This document shows positions 31,936 through 42,909 of a stretch of DNA of 64,000 bases, one piece after another (position 1 is the first letter of the stretch; each line of letters begins with the position of its first letter). Under the pieces are notes generated by a model. The model did no database searches, was not told the origin of the DNA, and saw only the letters and a program-made list of their open reading frames with translations. A program made the position numbers and the translations under genes. Source of the stretch: Phymatolithon calcareum (Eukaryota; Rhodophyta; Florideophyceae; Hapalidiales); the NCBI GenBank assembly GCA_977006965.1, contig OZ345366.1, forward strand, positions 2,418,001 to 2,482,000. Direction: 5' to 3'.

Positions 31936-32003
31936 CCCTTGAGATATGGATATATTATATCCATGTCCCTTGGCATGGATATAATAAATCCATATCCCAA
32001 GGG
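31936..32003. repeat. 68-bp hairpin-forming inverted repeat
   Basis: Two 30-bp arms (CCCTTGAGATATGGATATA...) pair with two mismatches around an 8-bp loop (TCCCTTGG). Confidence 0.8.
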
Positions 32004-32469
32004 AAAGATATATCACCTACCGCTAATAACTGCTTTGTATTTGACCCTCGCTTGTGTCATATCTACGCCATAACAGAACGTAACCGTGTGATAAGCTTGA
32101 ATGAACAAATACCGAAAAGGTGCCCCCGTATTGTCTTAGGAGTGTTGCTGAGGGGCCAGTTACTGATTTTCGATTGTGAAGTCATTGGTTTTTTCCAAGT
32201 TAGTCATACACAAAAACGCATCTCGGTTCGACACGATCTAGTGGTATATCAAAGCAGACCTCTGGTCCGTCAGTGGAACTTGAGCGGGGAAATACTCCGC
32301 TGCACTGCGCCACGCGGAGTCTACTAGATGATACACAATAGGACTCTTCGATTGCAGAGGCAGTTCTGACAGTTTAAAATATAGTTCAGACTTCATCAAG
32401 TGGGCTCCTTTTGAAAGTAATAACTTCCGATGAGAGACTATATTTGGACAGTGTGAAGTGAGCAAAGAA

Positions 32470-32640
32470 GACGGAGAAGAGTAGATTTTTATTTAAAAGT
32501 TACCAACGCATCTGCAGACACTTGGGGCAACTTTGCGAGTGTCATGCGAGCATAGCAAGGGTCTGACTTGATTTTCGACTTGTGGGTGCGACACCAAATT
32601 GTGAAAAGAGAGCGGTAGCACTTAAAGAAAGCTGCACTTC
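32470..32640 (-). mobile_element. SINE-like retroposon with the shared 3' tail (left arm)
   Basis: On the minus strand the 3' end reads GTTGCCCCAAGTGTCTGCAG then GATGCGTTGGTAAC, then TTTTAAATAAAAATCTAC. The same tail ends the 512-bp retroposons and the SINE at 51164. The 5' border is not exact. The arm duplication copied it to 37055-37225. Confidence 0.5.
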
Positions 32641-32667
32641 GTAATCAGAAGAGGAAATTGCCAACTT

Positions 32668-32673
32668 TTTTAT
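32668..32673 (-). terminator. Poly(A) signal of the left-arm peptide gene
   Basis: AATAAA on the minus strand about 90 bp after the stop codon, within TTGCTGAATAAA as in the other two copies of this gene (TTGCTG/TTGCCGAATAAA). Confidence 0.6.
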
Positions 32674-32763
32674 TCAGCAAGACTAAGAGTATACATTTGG
32701 ACAAGATGCCGAATGAGTCGTGCACGGACTCACAGCCCCACTTCTGCGACCCTGAAGGTGATA

Positions 32764-32973
32764 TTACTTGTTCAACTTCCCGATATACTTGAGTTTGCAA
32801 TCGTTCGCAATCTTGAAAGCGTTCCTGCACTCATCAAGCAAGACTCCATTCTTGAGCCCTGTGAGCCTAACCTTGGTACAAGCATCACTGTAGTGGCAGA
32901 ACTGAGCGTTTGCTGTGGCGAGGATGATGACCAGAGCACACATAAGGACGGTGCACATCTTCGAAAGGGCCAT
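32764..32973 (-). CDS. 69-aa secreted four-cysteine peptide, copy 1
   Basis: Encodes a signal peptide (MALSKMCTVLMCALVIILATANA) and a 46-residue mature part beginning QFCHYSDACTKVRL, with four cysteines at about residues 26, 32, 49 and 59 and a basic C-terminus (YIGKLNK). The protein is the same as that of the copy at 36722-36931, and a diverged third copy lies at 52845-53054. The ATG at 32973 is preferred over an in-frame ATG 39 bp upstream because it starts the leader directly and aligns with the third copy. Function unknown; extracellular location is inferred from the leader. Conservation of protein and AATAAA context among three copies supports a real gene. Confidence 0.8.
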   Translation of the reverse strand: MALSKMCTVLMCALVIILATANAQFCHYSDACTKVRLTGLKNGVLLDECRNAFKIANDCKLKYIGKLNK

Positions 32974-33215
32974 TGGAGTTGTCGGTGATACTGTGAGAAG
33001 TGGAGAGTGCAAACTTTATTTCGCGTTGAATGCTGCGTGGATGATGAAGCTGTCGGGTGCAGAACTGGTTTCTAAACCGCTCCATAAATAAGCTGGCCAA
33101 AAGTCAATCCCACAGGAAGAGAGAAAGGAAAGTCAACGTTGCTTTAATCTCACTGACTGATATTGCATGCAGACTCCATTACAACATTCAATGTGGTAAT
33201 GGAGCCTGTATGAAC

Positions 33216-33260
33216 ATTGCGTTCTGCTTTGTAGTAAGTTACTACAAAGTAGAACGCAAT
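33216..33260. repeat. 45-bp near-perfect palindrome inside the arm
   Basis: ATTGCGTTCTGCTTTGTAGT pairs with ACTACAAAGTAGAACGCAAT (one mismatch). The same palindrome occurs in the right arm near 36424-36468. A second small inverted repeat (CTCCATTAC/GTAATGGAG) is adjacent. Confidence 0.8.
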
Positions 33261-33944
33261 ATTTCTCAAGATGTGTGCAGTGAATCTAAAAAGATCTCCG
33301 TATAACACTACCGTATAAGGACATTTCCTCATTACTACAAGGTAGTAAATTACTCCATATTTGTCGGAGAGCCGGGCCTTGCCTGCCGTTGTTCTTCCAA
33401 TAGTAGTGTGGAAAAAGGAAGTGTCAGATGCCTTCTGCGTGTAATAAAGGCCCCCGTCGGTAGATGAAAGGGGGAGTCCTAAAACGGGGGTCCAGACGAG
33501 CAGAAGGCATGTAATTTACACGACAGTTTATCAGTAGACATGCATATATTGTATTCTGCAATTCCCCGAAGTGACGTCAGCAGCGCTTCGAAGCTTGAAG
33601 TTATCTCCATTCTGTTCTATTGTGTGCGATATTAAGAGCTACTTTTTCGTTTCATTGGTTCACGTCGTATCCCATGTTCATGCACATGCTCATTTTGATG
33701 ATGAAGCCTAACCCGCGAGAGCCTCCACTGCCCCGTGGGCGTCCCGCGAAAGACGCCTCCCTTCGCAGCAACCGAGCGGATCCTATCCTGCGCGCGACAT
33801 ACATATACAGTATTTATGCACATCGAAAGTCTGCCGAAATTTTCGTGTGGTGTCGTTGTAAGCAATGTAATTGAGAGTGAATTGTTTCTGAAATATTCCT
33901 GTATGATGCGGCAATAATCTCTGCCAGCAATGTTTGAGAAAGAC

Positions 33945-34253
33945 CAGGGGAAAGTTAAACAGGGGGAGGAAAGCAAGTTTTGGAAGTTTCAAAGATTATA
34001 CTGAAAAAGTTGGTCGCGTTGTGCACGGTAAATTATGAGGGGGGTTTCGAGTATCAAAAATATATCTAAAAAGCAGTCATAACATTCTGTCTCCCAATTT
34101 TCACCACTTCCTGACGGTTATTTTAGCTTTCTCACATATTTTTATGATGCATTTCGTATTACCGTTCACGCATCATACAGACCACACATGCACGCTTGAG
34201 AAAAACGATATGACAATCGACTTGCTTTCCTCCCCCTGCATAACTTTCCCCTG
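33945..34253. mobile_element. hAT-type MITE, 309 bp
   Basis: Terminal inverted repeats of about 34 bp beginning CAGGGGAAAGTT (other end CAGGGGAAAGTTATGC...), flanked by GAAAGAC at 33938-33944 and 34254-34260. CAGGG termini are typical of hAT elements. It sits in the spacer between the two arms and directly abuts the Tc1 element. Confidence 0.85.
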
Positions 34254-34262
34254 GAAAGACTA

Positions 34263-35845
34263 CACTCCCCGAAATTAATATAGCGCCACTTGGCATGAGT
34301 TCTCTCTTGTAGCCATGGTGACTCCTGGCGCCACTATTTTTGTCGCACTGCATGTATAACCTTCTTTTTCAACGCAATGACTAACCTAATTTAGTGAACC
34401 CCCATGGAGTCAAACAGGAAACCAAGTTTGCTTGAATAGCGCATTTTTTACGTCCGCAGTAAGTTAGAGCCACCTTTATCTTTCTCAGCCTATCGCACCA
34501 AAAAACAACGCTCAGTAGCCAGTAGACCCACCGCGCTTCTCGATAACCTTCATGCACCGGTCCGGCATCGATCCAATCAACTTATGCAGCGTTTCCAGTC
34601 CAATACGATCCCAGGATGCTTGAATCGCATCGATGAGGTCGTCCTCGTACTCAAACTGACGACAATCCTTGTAAACATCACGCGCAACGATGCCCCACAG
34701 GTTCTCTATTGGGTTCAGATCGGGACTACGCGATGGCCAATCCATAAGGCTGATCCCTGCTTCAAAGAAGTACTCATCTGTGTACTTCGCTGTGTGCGCC
34801 GGCGCGTTATCCTGCTGGAAACTCCAGTCCCCACTGTAGCGCAATTCCGCAAACGGTTCCAGATGATTCTGAAGCAGCTGCACGTACCTTTGCGCATTCA
34901 TTGTGTTGGGTACGACTACCAGTTCGGGCTTTCCGCGCCACGAAAAACAGCCCCAGACCATAACCCCTCCCCCCCTTGCTGCCGACGGGAAAAGTATGCT
35001 TCAGGGACCCTTTTGTCGGCCCAATAGTACCCAAAACCGTCTGGACCATCCAAACAGAATCGCTTCTCATCAGAAAAGATTGTCCTGGTCCACTGCCCGC
35101 GGGGAAGGCGAAGACGAACGCGGGCCCAATCGTCACGCTGATCCTTGTGCCAAGGGGTAAGGCTTGGAGCCCGTTTCATGCGCCTAAACTCCAAGTACTT
35201 AGTATCTTTAAGTACTTGTTGCACGCGTCGCACTCCGACGGGTAAATCGTACATGTCTCGGAGCTGCCGAGCCGTCATACTTGAAACACAAGCCTTCCGA
35301 ATGACTGCCCGAGTATCCTGACCAGACAGCTTTCGGGGCCTCCCCGCCTTTTTCCGTCGAGATTGGCCAGGGAGCTTGTTCAAAACGTTCGAGACGGCTT
35401 TTCGGGACCGTTTCACTTGCAACGCAATGGCCCTCCTGCTCAAGCCATTGGAGTCGAGCGCCCGGATCACCGCCTCCTCCTCCTTCGTCAAAGACAGTCC
35501 GCGACCCATGGTTGGGGGCTGCGTGACTCGAACAGCGTACGTGGGTACGTCGCCATGGGTATAAATAAGGCCACAGGGCGCCGAGCGCGCCATGAATCCC
35601 ATATACTTCCGCTTGGCGGATGCATAAAGTTTTCCGGGGCCAAACTGCTGCGCGGGAAAAAAATGGGGCTATCATACATTTTGGCGTACACTGCGAGTTA
35701 CCAAAAACCTAGCGAGCCATATTTGGGCTAGTACGTAGAGCAATGAGTAGACGATTAAAGGACCACCGGTCCTTTAACGCGATTCCCGCCATGCGCGTGC
35801 CCCTGACGGTTTGCCAAAGTGGCGCTATATTAATTTCGGGGAGTG
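34263..35845 (-). mobile_element. Tc1/mariner transposon, 1583 bp
   Basis: Inverted terminal repeats CACTCCCCGAAATTAATATA(GCGCCACTT) at both ends with TA at 34261-34262 and 35846-35847. Length, TIR and a DD34E transposase fit the Tc1 family. The copy is complete apart from one frameshift in its gene. Confidence 0.93.
34512..35509 (-). pseudogene. Tc1 transposase (DD34E), one frameshift
   Basis: Cut-and-paste transposase gene read on the minus strand. The likely start is MGRGLSLTKEEE at 35509; an N-terminal helix-turn-helix region (GLSRRAIALQVKRSRKAV) is followed by GRPRKLS, then catalytic IFSDEKRF, FQQDNAPAH and SPDLNPIENLW. There are 34 residues between the second Asp and the Glu. A one-base change in a G-run near 34955-34975 shifts the frame between QQGG and VMVWGCFSW; otherwise both halves are open. 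The copy is therefore recent and only just inactivated, unless the run is a sequencing error. Confidence 0.9.
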
Positions 35846-36721
35846 TATGCCATTGTATTATGTCAACAGGGGGATAAGAATCATTCTAACTATGTTGTGT
35901 TTGGAATGATGTACAGGGATCAGAGAAACGGCTCAAAAATTCCTAGTATGGGTTACGTAATTCCAACTGGCGGGAACATTAGAAAAATCTTTTTGGTTCT
36001 CCCAGATCTGCGATTTCAATATGTACTCGGAGCTCTCCCAGATATATGATGATCTATGTGCATAAATACTGTATATGTATGTCGCGCGCAGGATAGGATC
36101 CGCTCGGTTGCTGCGAAGGGAGGCGTCTTTCGCGGGACGCCCACGGGGCAGTGGAGGCTCTCGCGGGTTAGGCTTCATCATCAAAATGAGCATGTGCATG
36201 AACATGGGATACGACGTGAACCAATGAAACGAAAAAGTAGCTCTTAATATTTACACGCAGAAGGCATCTGACACTTCCTTTTTCCACACTACTATTGGAA
36301 GAACAACGGCAGGCAAGGCCCGGCTCTCCGACAAATATGGAGTAATTTACTACCTTGTAGTAATGAGGAAATGTCCTTATACGGTAGTGTTATACGGAGA
36401 TCTTTTTAGATTCACTGCACACATCTTGAGAAATATTGCGTTCTACTTTGTAGTAACTTACTACAAAGCAGAACGCAATGTTCATACAGGCTCCATTACC
36501 ACATTGAATGTTGTAATGGAGTCTGCATGCAATATCAGTCAGTGAGATTAAAGCAACGTTGACTTTCCTTTCTCTCTTCCTGTGGGATTGACTTTTGGCC
36601 AGCTTATTTATGGAGCGGTTTAGAAACCAGTTCTGCACCCGACAGCTTCATCATCCACGCAGCATTCAACGCGAAATAAAGTTTGCACTCTCCACTTCTC
36701 ACAGTATCACCGACAACTCCA

Positions 36722-36931
36722 ATGGCCCTTTCGAAGATGTGCACCGTCCTTATGTGTGCTCTGGTCATCATCCTCGCCACAGCAAACGCTCAGTTCTGCC
36801 ACTACAGTGATGCTTGTACCAAGGTTAGGCTCACAGGGCTCAAGAATGGAGTCTTGCTTGATGAGTGCAGGAACGCTTTCAAGATTGCGAACGATTGCAA
36901 ACTCAAGTATATCGGGAAGTTGAACAAGTAA
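36722..36931 (+). CDS. 69-aa secreted four-cysteine peptide, copy 2
   Basis: Same product as the left-arm gene: leader, QFCHYSDACTK start of the mature part, four cysteines. The upstream GCTTATTTATGG (about 36602) and leader aligned with the copy at 52845 may be the core promoter. Both arm copies are intact, so the inverted duplication is recent or kept uniform by gene conversion. Confidence 0.8.
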   Translation: MALSKMCTVLMCALVIILATANAQFCHYSDACTKVRLTGLKNGVLLDECRNAFKIANDCKLKYIGKLNK

Positions 36932-37020
36932 TATCACCTTCAGGGTCGCAGAAGTGGGGCTGTGAGTCCGTGCACGACTCGTTCGGCATCTTGTCCAAAT
37001 GTATACTCTTAGTCTTGCTG

Positions 37021-37026
37021 AATAAA
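37021..37026 (+). terminator. Poly(A) signal of the right-arm peptide gene
   Basis: AATAAA 90 bp after the stop codon, in the TTGCTGAATAAA context conserved in the third copy. Confidence 0.6.
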
Positions 37027-37054
37027 ATCGTTGGCAATTTCCTCTTCTGATTAC

Positions 37055-37225
37055 GAAGTGCAGCTTTCTTTAAGTGCTACCGCTCTCTTTTCACAATTTG
37101 GTGTCGCACCCACAAGTCGAAAATCAAGTCAGACCCTTGCTATGCTCGCATGACACTCGCAAAGTTGCCCCAAGTGTCTGCAGATGCGTTGGTAACTTTT
37201 AAATAAAAATCTACTCTTCTCCGTC
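37055..37225 (+). mobile_element. SINE-like retroposon with shared 3' tail (right arm)
   Basis: Counterpart of 32470-32640; ends GATGCGTTGGTAACTTTTAA then ATAAAAATCTACTCTTCT. No clear target duplication was found. Confidence 0.5.
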
Positions 37226-37559
37226 TTCTTTGCTCACTTCACACTGTCCAAATATAGTCTCTCATCGGAAGTTATTACTTTCAAAAGGAGCCCACTTGAT
37301 GAAGTCTGAACTACATTTTAAACTGTCAGAACTGCCTCTGCAATCGAAGAGTCCTATTGTGTATCATCTAGTAGACTCCGCGTGGCGCAGTGCAATGGAA
37401 TACTTCCCCCCTCAAGTTCCACTGACGGACCAGAGGTCTGCTTTGATATACCACTAGATCGTGTCGAACCGAGATGCGTGTATGGGAGACCCTCGAGGGT
37501 TTGGCTTCATCATCACAATGAGCATGTGCATGAACATGGGATACGACGTGTATGTGTGA

Positions 37560-38260
37560 ATCTGCTCAGTTGGAGATATGGATCCCAACTTTACTACAGG
37601 GAGCCAGCTCAACCTCGGGCCGTGATCGCAATTACGTCACAAACCCCGGCTCTAGAATAGATTACAGTGCTTCATCGTATTTCTACACTTGCGAGAGTTC
37701 TGAGTCAATCCTCAGAGACAGTCGGGACAGGCCCTTTTCCTGCTGCACCGAACAAGGAATTCGAGTCAGCCCTCCTGCAGGAGTTTACATGTGCAGGAAA
37801 AGAAATGGTTGAATCAAGCCTATTGAATCATCAAAAGTTTCCTCTCACACTCGAAACATAGATCAATAATAAGGCCCTCTTTGCGACGCGAACCTGTCGC
37901 CATTCCGAAACTGCCCCGAGAGCTCCCCATGTCGCACGGACGAGCAGAGGTGATCTTACACCAACTGATTGGCGACTGAACCCCCATGGAGGCCGCTTTC
38001 ACGAATAGAGGCAACAGGCCACAGTTTTGTACTACCCTGTGTACAAAGCCTCTAATTCTGCTTCCAAAGAGACGGGCGGGCACCTGATTTTACGTTGTGG
38101 TGGTCGTTCTGTCTCCAGACGCAAGTTTATGGGCATAGTGGGTATAAAAACCGTAAAGGTGCTGTTCCGTGAGAAGCCCCTTAGGGGCCCTAGCCATACT
38201 CAAATTCTGAGCAGTGGGAAGATTTTGCAGAACAGCTATAATGTCGCGCGTACCCGCGCG
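37560..38260 (+). mobile_element. LINE tail relic (RNase H-bearing family)
   Basis: The stretch around 37840-38240 aligns with the end of the LINE at 53815-54780: LTLE followed by a lysine-rich piece, then AEVILHQLIGD-TP-EAAF and GHLILRCGGRS. It carries several stops and frameshifts. The region 37560-37830 is less certain. Confidence 0.5.
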
Positions 38261-40630
38261 AGCGCCTTACGGCAACAGCAACAGGGCAGCAGCCCGAGCG
38301 CGAACAACAGCCGCGAGTTTACCTTAACGTAACAGCTTCACAAACCGAGCGAGCAGCCCGATACAACTTCACCAGAACAACCGACCAACACAGATCGATA
38401 AACACAGCAACAATTGACCAACACAGATCGATAAAACAGCTGTAGAACCCAACACACCCAGGTCCCTTCCTCCTTGTTCTAGACCGTCCATGTTCCGCGC
38501 TTAAATACATTCCACGCCCACAACACACGGGGAACTGCCCCGAGATCCTTCAGGGGTATGGCAGCGGTCGCGTGAGCGCACAACGACCGCACCAGAGCGA
38601 CAAACATATGCTCAAAACATCCCGTCCGCAACGGAAACAACCGGAAATCCCCTTCCGGTACCCAATTCAGGGCACTGGCGGGTGCGGTCGACACGCGCGC
38701 CGCCCAATAATTACTCTCGCGCCCCTGCCATCAGCGCTAGCACCGCATCGTGCGAGACTCTCTATACCTGCGCCCAATGCTCGCCAGACCACCGCGCCCA
38801 ATTCACTGTGTCAGTCCGCCCTGCACGTCTGAAGCCGTCCTTCTTGCATACCCACGGCCGGCCACACGCCACCTCGCGCATGCCACTCGCATGGACGCCA
38901 CGAGTAAATTGTCGCGACAGCAAGCGCGGGGGATCGCGGTTCGCAACCAAGTCCGTACGAGAGCAATTCCTTCAGTTCCACGATTAGAAAGACCGTTACC
39001 CGCTCGATTGACACGTATGACACCCGCGACAGCCTTGCTTACAGGTACCAGGTTTCTTCTACGCAACAATCTATACCTTGATGGTATTACTTCCTCTGAC
39101 ACGAGGAGCACAGGGGGAGCGCCCCTAGTGTTTTGAACATAGAAGCTAGAAGTGGTGTCTAGATCTACCAAATTGGAATGATCCCCGCCAGTAAAGCAAC
39201 ACTTAACGAAGTGAGGGCAATCTCGTGAGTTACACGGAAAATCTCCTGGTTTTGGATACTCCACTCTGGCACTATAGCGCAGACCAATACACTTTAGGGC
39301 ACTGCTGGAGAGATTGCAAGTAGGCGAAAGACACAATTTTGGAGAAAACTAGTGCCTTCTTGGCGCTATCGTGCCAAGTTCGATGAGCACGTATCCGGTG
39401 TGTTTGGCATGCCAATGGAACACAATTAACGGCTACGTACGTGTAGGGCATTGATTTCAATGCGTAGCTGGGAGCTGTCTCTCGGAACCGGACAGGAAAC
39501 TCGCCGAAACCAGAACTCTAGCTCCTACTTTATCATGCACCGTTAAGCCGCTTCAAATGACCGCATGCTAGGCATATGACTTTATACACTCTCGTTCCAT
39601 GAGACTTCATAACTTTGCTTGGTATCAAATCTTACCGCAAATGACAATCTAGCCCGCCCAAATGCCAATGAGAAAGAATCTCCTGTCTTGCCCAGTCGTA
39701 TAATCATAGAATGGAACTATTACTCGGAAATACGTGTCTCAGTAGACCTTCATCTGCAGACATAACGTACGGGAAAGGCAAGCGTATATCTGGGGTCAAC
39801 TTTCCAATTGTACAGACGTCGTACACATGTTCTAGAGGTGCCTGCTTTTAGAGCAATAGAAAAAGTTGACATCTGTGAAAATTCTTATCGAAGCATCGTT
39901 TATAGATATTTCGTGGCCATCCTCTGCAAATTCACGATACGTTCCCTTATGGCTTCAAGGAGACCGTGGACTACCTGACCCTGCCTCTCGACGGCAATTC
40001 AAAACAGTAGAAGATCAGTGGATGGAGGGACTAATAGAGATACGCCAGTTTTTGAACAATGAGCTCGGCTCGAAGGAGAGTTCTGGTTTTAAACTTGAAT
40101 TACCTCCTTCGAAAAAGAAAGAAAGAATTTCAAGATTTGGCCATCCCCACTATTCTCTTACCATTCCATACGATCATCGTCCGCCCTTGTGAATCTACTC
40201 TACATCGCTGTTCTACATGTATTACGCCTTGTAGTACGCCATGACACTTTTCAGATTACGCGCTTAACGTGCAACGATGTCAAGCCATTCGGGGGCTCCT
40301 CAACAGCCACGGAACCTTCCACAGAGTCATGCGCATTGCTCATGTGTCATCGTGAAAAACGGCTACGCTCACACAGCATGACATGCCGCCATGCTCGATG
40401 ATGCTCGCTGAAAAGTTCGCTGGGCAATTCACCTCCAAGAAAGGCATAGAAAGAAAGAACAAAACGACAAACAAGGAGGCGACATTGCCAGAAGAACCTC
40501 CAATGCCTCGCCGGCGCGCAGCACGACGCCATGAACAAGCTTATGCGTGGGTAGGTCTACTGCCCCGCCCGCGAGGCAGCGTGCAAAGAACACCTGAACT
40601 TTCAAACAGGCAACGTCAAAATATATCACA
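38260..40630. other. Unassigned stretch, CA-rich then mixed
   Basis: 38260-39130 is C-rich on the plus strand with overlapping open frames on both strands (128 codons plus, 177 codons minus) and a twice-repeated CCAACACAGATCGATAAA near 38386-38433. It may be an LTR-retroelement leader or gag-like region, but no domain is recognised. 39200-40630 has only short frames; a 108-codon frame at 39866-40192 (...WMEGLIEIRQFLNNELGS) looks protein-like but is unassigned. Confidence 0.3.
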
Positions 40631-40634
40631 AATT

Positions 40635-41228
40635 TCACAACATTGCAATTTCCTGTGCAACAACACCCGGCAAAACCTTCCGATTTCTCCGGGGAAGAGA
40701 TGCAAACTTAGTCCTCGCCGCCTGCACAATCGCCTCCGTCAAGCCCTCGACGTCCGTACTGATGAGACATTTGGCCGCATGCAGAGCATTCGCAAGCTCC
40801 TGCTGATGATCGTCCATGAGGTTGCGATTAACAACAGCAACGACGCGCTTCCGCACCGCCAGCGCCTCAAGAAGTGACCCGGCGCCCGCGTGGCTTATAA
40901 TGGCGTCCGCGCCCCTCATGCGCGGCGCAATGTCGGGCTCGTACGGGAACGATGTGAGGGCGACGTCATGTGCGGCACATAGCGTCGCGGCGTCAGCTGG
41001 CATTGGACTGGCGCCGTGCTGCACCACCAGCGAACGCACGCCGAGGGCGTTCATTTGTGCTATTGCTTTCGGCTGGAACAGCGCCGCAATTAGCTCGTCG
41101 AATCGCGTTGTGCCGACGGTCACGAAAACTGCACGGAATTTTACCTTCGGCCTTGATGTGTTCCTGGAAGTTGATGGTGGTTTAGCGGATGAGGAACTTC
41201 CTGTATTAATTGCGTCGTTTCCGCTCAT
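40635..41228 (-). CDS. ALG13: ALG13-like UDP-GlcNAc transferase catalytic subunit, 197 aa
   Basis: ALG13 with its membrane partner ALG14 adds the second GlcNAc to the dolichol-linked N-glycan precursor on the cytosolic face of the ER. Landmarks: VFVTVGTTRFDELI near the N-terminus (donor-site GT-B fold start), FPYEPDIAPRMRGADAIISH followed by AGAGSLLEAL, and VVAVVNRNLMDDHQQELANA, the hallmark (N..LM..HQ.ELA) of this family. The length fits ALG13 proteins (about 200 aa). The ATG at 41228 is the first in frame; the open frame upstream starts without ATG and encodes an unrelated low-quality stretch. The N-terminal 30 residues are Ser-rich. No break is present. ALG14 is not in the window. Confidence 0.9.
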   Translation of the reverse strand: MSGNDAINTGSSSSAKPPSTSRNTSRPKVKFRAVFVTVGTTRFDELIAALFQPKAIAQMNALGVRSLVVQHGASPMPADAATLCAAHDVALTSFPYEPDIAPRMRGADAIISHAGAGSLLEALAVRKRVVAVVNRNLMDDHQQELANALHAAKCLISTDVEGLTEAIVQAARTKFASLPRRNRKVLPGVVAQEIAML

Positions 41229-41299
41229 TGCTTTAACCCGGCTTGAAGGAGCTAGATGTGACAAGGTTGGCACTCCACGCTGAACATTATGTTCCTGTA

Positions 41300-42780
41300 G
41301 TGGATCGAGAGCTGCCAAATATATCAAAAATTTAAAAATTTTGACAGCACTTCTCGAAGATTCGTGCGCAAATGACACGTGGGACTTTTTTAACTGGATT
41401 CATCGTGATAATCTGTTTTTTTTAAAAAACCTTTTTTTAGAAAAATTTCGAACTCTGAACAAGTCGTCGCGCAAATCCGTCCAGTGCAAGGAACTTGATG
41501 CAACATGCAAGGTATCAAAAAAAGGCCACCTCAACGCATCCGCCGCGTATGTCGAAACAAAAAAATCGCTTTTCGATCCCTTTTTTCGAATAGAAACTGC
41601 AACGTCTCCATATCTGAGCGAGAGTTAAGGAGAATGAAAATCCTGACGACGCGAGCGTAAATACGACGGGAAACTTTCATTTTTGTAGAGAGCACTCGAA
41701 GGTCGAGACGATTGAAGGTTCTCGGCGTTGAACCATATCTTGCACGAGGTTCAGCCAAAATATTGGAAAGTTCCTGTCGGCGAAGCTTTACTGTGGATCG
41801 TGATTCCGGTTGGAATTGATTGTGGTACGAAGGACCGGGGGTTATTAGAAGAAGAAAAAAGAAGGAATCTGAGCTGGTATAAACTAATAAGCACATGAGG
41901 AAGCGCTGCCGGTATATTTGATAGACTTAGAGGCCTTTAAAATAATATAAAAAGTACGTCTTAATGCTCGAGTTGGAAAGTGCGCTCGGTCAATAGTCAG
42001 GAACGTCCTTGCTCAAACTCTGAAACTTTGTATCATAGAATCCGTGCCCAAGGCCCCACCAAACGAATGAACGGTCACAGATTAATAATAATGAATGTTT
42101 ATTTCCCTTCTATATGGGGATAGCAAGCAGTGGTTCAATATTTACCTCTACTTAGATTACGGAAGGGCGTTAATCCTGCTCCCTACTTGTAAGCACGCTT
42201 CTTCTCTGCCTGCTGCTCGCCATTAAACGAATCCACCTGAAGCAACCGTGTTGGTTCCGCGAACGGTCACATGGGGCTCTACTGACTTTGACGCCCAATC
42301 CTAAAGTGTTCAACATTGTTGCTTGCGTGTTCCCGTAATGGGTTTTTTACGTTTCTAACCAGAAAATGCAACATAAGGTGGCACTAACTATTTCTTGGTG
42401 GCCTCTGCGTCGGAGATAAATTCAAAGCTTAATTAAATTCGCAATCAGTCAAACAGCTATTTTTCTTTATGTATCATGGTGGAGAAAAGGGACGATCAAG
42501 TCCACCGTTTCAGAGCACCTGCCCCACAAATATGTAAATTTGGAAGTTGTTGCAGCATCATGCTGATGATGATGCTCAAAGTAAATTCTGTGAAAGGCTT
42601 GACTTCAAACAATGAGACGAGCAGATAATATGCAGGAGGAGAATGACGTTATTGGTCAGGTAAAAATGGGACGAGTTTACGCGTCCCGTCTGCAAGCCAA
42701 GCAAACGCAGTGGAACTACTCTGCACTGTTCAATCGAGAATTATGATCAAAAGAGAACCCATGAGGTCTCCACACTCCAT
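41300..42780. other. Spacer upstream of the Cys-rich gene
   Basis: Contains a repeat at about 41815-41960 (GGGGTTATTAGAAGAAG, AGCTGGTATAAACTAATAAGC) that recurs at 53625-53790 and inverted at 45900-46070. The rest has no recognised feature. Confidence 0.35.
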
Positions 42781-42791
42781 GATCGGGAGGG

Positions 42792-42798
42792 TATAAAA
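42792..42798 (+). promoter_or_regulatory. TATA box of the left Cys-rich gene
   Basis: TATAAAA within AGGGTATAAAACCCG, 112 bp before the ATG. The right gene has GGGTATAAAACGGG at an equivalent distance (57968-57974, minus). Confidence 0.65.
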
Positions 42799-42909
42799 CC
42801 CGTCCCGATCCGGAGTACGGTGCAGCTCCGACGAAACTAAGAAAAGCCCAAATCAAAAGCGAGAAAGCTTTGAGGAAAACCTCTAATTCACCATATTTGA
42901 TTCACCATC

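Larger units (their letters stand above)
32218..33830 (+). repeat. Left arm of a large inverted repeat
   Basis: Reverse-complementary to 36053-37481 at roughly 99% identity by eye; the peptide gene in both arms gives the same protein. The outer border falls at ACGCATCTCGGTTCG and the inner border at TATTTATGCACAT. This arm holds about 190 bp (33442-33632) that the right arm lacks. The outer flank before 32218 differs from the right outer flank. Confidence 0.9.
36053..37481 (-). repeat. Right arm of the large inverted repeat
   Basis: Mirror of 32218-33830. The spacer between the arms is about 2.2 kb, of which nearly 1.9 kb is the MITE and the Tc1 element, so the original loop was about 330 bp. 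A third, 55-bp partial copy of the arm (GGCTTCATCATCACAATGAG-like) lies in direct orientation at 37493-37552, right outside this arm. Confidence 0.9.

Noticed and set aside
35846-36052. Possible gene in the right spacer of the inverted repeat
   Set aside because: The 68-codon frame crosses the border of the Tc1 element and has no features.
38250-39150. Full LTR retrotransposon
   Set aside because: Composition is suggestive, but no paired LTRs, primer-binding site or pol motifs could be identified.
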